Assembly: GCA_019358835.1 (NCBI GenBank)
Contig: JAHHIH010000013.1
Location: 1 to 64,000, forward strand
Source: Tildeniella torsiva UHER 1998/13D
Lineage (GTDB): Bacteria; Cyanobacteriota; Cyanobacteriia; Phormidesmidales; Phormidesmidaceae
Direction of reading: 5' to 3'
Length of the DNA: 64,000 nt
Positions within the stretch are counted from its first letter, which is position 1. Each line of letters begins with the position of its first letter. Below the pieces are notes generated by a model. It saw only the letters and a list, made by a program, of their open reading frames with translations, was not told the DNA's origin and ran no database searches. This document shows positions 61,978 through 64,000 of this stretch, in pieces. Made by a program: the position numbers and the translations under genes.

Positions 61978-61989
61978 ACTCGCACCCGG

Positions 61990-63831
61990 CTACTTGGTCG
62001 GATCAAACGCTGCTAGCGGCCCCACGGTGGCGCTGACTCTGCGCTTCAAACCATCCAGCAGGCCCACCTCCACCGCCGTCCCCGCCTCGGCATACTCAGG
62101 GACGACCTGGGCCATGGCGATGCTGGCGTTGAGAACGGGCGAAAACGTGGCGCTGGTGATCTGCCCCACTCGCCACCGTTCCCCTGCGGCGAAAACGGGC
62201 TGGCCATGGGTCGCCACCTCTGGCCCGGCTAGCACTAGCCCCACCGCCACCCTGGGGGGATGGTGACGGATGGCTTCTAGCGCCGCTTTGCCGACAAAAT
62301 CGGGCTTTTTCATCGCCACGGCCCAGCCCAGACCCGCCTGGTAGGGCGAGGTCAAATCATCAAACTCGTAGCCCAGGGCCAGCAATCCGGCTTCGATGCG
62401 GGCGCGATCGAGGGCTTTCATGCCCAGGGGCAGCAGTCTCGCTGATTTGCCAGCCGTCATGAGAGCTTCCCACAGCGCTGCGCCGTTTTGGGGTTGCACA
62501 AACAGCTCGTAGCCCAGTTCTCCGGTGTAGCCTGTGCGCGAAATCAGCACTGGAATTCCCTGCACCTGGGATTCTAAAAACTGGAAATAGCTCAGAGTTG
62601 AAACGTCTGGCACTAGGGCTGTGAGAATTTCTCGGGAGCACGGCCCTTGGAGGGCAAGGTTGTGGAGATCCACGGCCTCTACCGCCACCGACCACCCTTT
62701 TTGCTGGGCAATTTGCCTGAGCCAATTGCGATCGGTGTCGCAGTTGCCCACGTAGCGGTAGCGGGTAGGGCTAAAGCAAAACACAATGCCGTCATCGACA
62801 ATGCCGCCGTGGGGATTGAGCAAGCAGCCGTAGGCTCCCTGCCCAGGGACTACTTTTTCCAGGTTGCGAGAAAAGGCGTACTGCACCAGGGCAAAGGCAT
62901 CGGTGCCGCGAATCTCAAACTTGCGCAGGACCGAGAGATCCATCAGGGCGGCCCGCTGGCGCAGCGCCCAGTACTCAGCCTGGTTGCCCTGGTGGGCAAA
63001 GGTTTGGGGCACCCAAAAGCCGTTGTACTCTGCCAAATCATCCGTGAGCTGGCGAATGCTGGGGGTGAAAGCGCTGTCTTGGGTCAGGCGCAGGGGCAAA
63101 TCTGCCGCCACTCGTCGCCCCATCCCCCGCGCAAAGGTCTGCCCTGCCGCGTAGATGCGCACGTGAATTGGCGTGGGTTGCCAGCCATTCGCCGGGTCAA
63201 TGTCGTCGGGGCAGGAGGAGCTGGCGCAGAGCAAATCTTGGTGGGCCAGCAGCAGCACGTAGTCGCCGGGGCGAGAGAGGGGTTCTGCGAAGGCGATCGC
63301 CCCCTGCCCATTCACACTGGTGTTGTAGAAAAAGTTGAGGGCGGGCCAGCCGGGGCGCGGTGCAATGCCGTAGGGAGCCAGCACCCGGTTGAAGTTGTCG
63401 CTACAGCTGGGGTGGCCGGGGTAGCCTGCATCTTCGTAGTAGCGGGCGGTGCAGGCGAGCAAAAAGCTGTCGTGGCGACCGCAGGTATCTTGCACCACCT
63501 CCGTCAGCGGCTGCATAGATTGCGAAAAGAGTTTGCTGGGCAGCCCCGCCTGGGGGACGGCTAACCCGGTGAGGGTGCGAGTGACCGTGGCATCGAGCGG
63601 GTCGCTGTAGTGCTCGCCGCCAAAGGCCAGAAAGTCGGAGCACTGGGAGCCAGCGACATCAATAATTTGGATGAATTGGCCAGCGGTGACGGAGTAGGCG
63701 ATGGCCCCCCAGGGCCGGTCTTTGACCATCGCATCTCCGGGCGCAATGCGATACTCGGCTACCACATCCCCCAGCGGTGGTGGAATATCGGTAAACCGGT
63801 CGGTTGTCGAAATTCGCAGTGCAGTTGTCAT
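61990..63831 (-). CDS. DUF1989 - GcvT (aminomethyltransferase) fusion protein
   Basis: A 613-residue two-part enzyme. N-terminal ~240 residues are DUF1989 (urea-carboxylase-associated type): AYSVTAGQFIQIIDVAGSQCSDFLAF, DTCGRHDSF, PSCSDNFNR and CASSSCPDDIDPANGW, with Cys and His positions that may bind metal. The C-terminal ~370 residues are a GcvT/T-protein domain, which binds tetrahydrofolate: RQRAALMDLSVLRKFEIRGTDAFALVQ, RTGYTGELGYELFV, LLPLGMKALDRARIEAGLLALG. This resembles dimethylglycine or other N-methyl dehydrogenase/demethylase partners. The start follows the first ATG at 63831. Reaction unknown. Confidence 0.93.
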   Translation of the reverse strand: MTTALRISTTDRFTDIPPPLGDVVAEYRIAPGDAMVKDRPWGAIAYSVTAGQFIQIIDVAGSQCSDFLAFGGEHYSDPLDATVTRTLTGLAVPQAGLPSKLFSQSMQPLTEVVQDTCGRHDSFLLACTARYYEDAGYPGHPSCSDNFNRVLAPYGIAPRPGWPALNFFYNTSVNGQGAIAFAEPLSRPGDYVLLLAHQDLLCASSSCPDDIDPANGWQPTPIHVRIYAAGQTFARGMGRRVAADLPLRLTQDSAFTPSIRQLTDDLAEYNGFWVPQTFAHQGNQAEYWALRQRAALMDLSVLRKFEIRGTDAFALVQYAFSRNLEKVVPGQGAYGCLLNPHGGIVDDGIVFCFSPTRYRYVGNCDTDRNWLRQIAQQKGWSVAVEAVDLHNLALQGPCSREILTALVPDVSTLSYFQFLESQVQGIPVLISRTGYTGELGYELFVQPQNGAALWEALMTAGKSARLLPLGMKALDRARIEAGLLALGYEFDDLTSPYQAGLGWAVAMKKPDFVGKAALEAIRHHPPRVAVGLVLAGPEVATHGQPVFAAGERWRVGQITSATFSPVLNASIAMAQVVPEYAEAGTAVEVGLLDGLKRRVSATVGPLAAFDPTK

Positions 63832-63847
63832 GACAAGATTGCAGCAA

Positions 63848-64000
63848 ATGTTACCTGCTGCCGCAGTGGTGCAGACTACAAAAGAGCAATCTCGAGCCGT
63901 TCAAGAATTGTTAGCTTTTTTAGGGATTGATCACGGTTCGGGAATGTTGAGGGTAACGTCTGCCAGGATAGAAGCGGTAGAGGCCCAAAATTGCCGGAGA
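63848..64000 (+). CDS. Possible start of a gene cut by the window edge
   Basis: From ATG 63848 the plus-strand frame stays open through the last base of the window (51 codons), with an ordinary, helical-looking composition (TTKEQSRAVQELLAFLG, RVTSARIEAVEAQ). There is no strong ribosome binding site, and the open frame is short, so chance is possible. If real it is divergent from the DUF1989-GcvT gene. Confidence 0.25.
   Translation, partial: MLPAAAVVQTTKEQSRAVQELLAFLGIDHGSGMLRVTSARIEAVEAQNCRR

Noticed and set aside
62647-63564. Plus-strand 305-codon frame opposite the DUF1989-GcvT fusion
   Set aside because: Shadow of a clearly recognisable two-domain enzyme.
1-64000. tRNA genes, rRNA genes, CRISPR arrays
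   Set aside because: Intergenic regions were read for TPsiC-like GTTCRA arms, direct-repeat arrays and rRNA signatures. None was convincing.

Overview
The window is chromosomal DNA of a cyanobacterium. Direct evidence: psaD (photosystem I subunit II), btpA (photosystem I biogenesis), a Tic20-family protein, a CPP1-like J-domain protein, 4-hydroxyphenylpyruvate dioxygenase, a VKOR-thioredoxin fusion and very many copies of the HIP1 octamer GCGATCGC. The GC-rich gene style and the DUF1400 hydrolase, SLH, Uma2 and HxlR families fit a filamentous Leptolyngbya/Nodosilinea-like lineage, but that placement is inference. No tRNA, rRNA, CRISPR array, intact insertion sequence or phage module was recognised.

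Layout. 0.2-6.5 kb: threonine synthase, a small membrane/coiled-coil gene pair, a zinc-ribbon membrane protein, an exported SH3-like protein, an RluD-type pseudouridine synthase lacking a canonical start codon, and a VOC protein. 6.5-12.5 kb: dxs (isoprenoid precursors), a Cys-repeat exported protein overlapping a DUF362 gene, a tiny membrane ORF, rpsN, a Uma2 nuclease and aat. 12.5-15.5 kb: a redox-stress-like island with two HxlR repressors, each facing an oxidoreductase gene across related TACTT/AAGTA palindromes. 15.6-24 kb: DUF1400 hydrolase, glutamate-type dehydrogenase, a GGDEF-EAL protein with an ethylene-receptor-like sensor, an RTX-GDSL esterase and a DMT exporter. 24-30.7 kb: CIRCE-groES-groEL, a CPA2 antiporter with a structured leader, an SRPBCC protein and an ACT-malic enzyme.

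30.7-39.6 kb: GNAT, VOC, MacB/DevC-type permease, Uma2 and HlyD adaptor genes in one direction (no ATPase gene present), a Gfo/Idh/MocA oxidoreductase, a conserved hypothetical, hpd and CPP1. 39.7-49 kb: CPA1 antiporter facing a TrkA-type K+ regulator, an SDR, psaD and trpE bracketed by related hairpin repeats, an SLH protein and rpsF. 49-57.4 kb: FAH hydrolase, Tic20, DEAD-box helicase with rimO, btpA, VKOR-Trx, DUF2809 and a TerB-like acidic protein. 57.5-63.8 kb: CapA, then a block on the minus strand with a DUF1989-GcvT fusion, an unknown protein, an ammonium transporter and a small membrane protein.

Most of the window is ordinary chromosomal backbone. The points most deserving a second look are the ethylene-sensor-like c-di-GMP enzyme, the DUF1989-GcvT/ammonium transporter block, the paired HxlR operators, the antiporter 5' leader, the pseudouridine synthase start codon, and the dispersed hairpin repeats.
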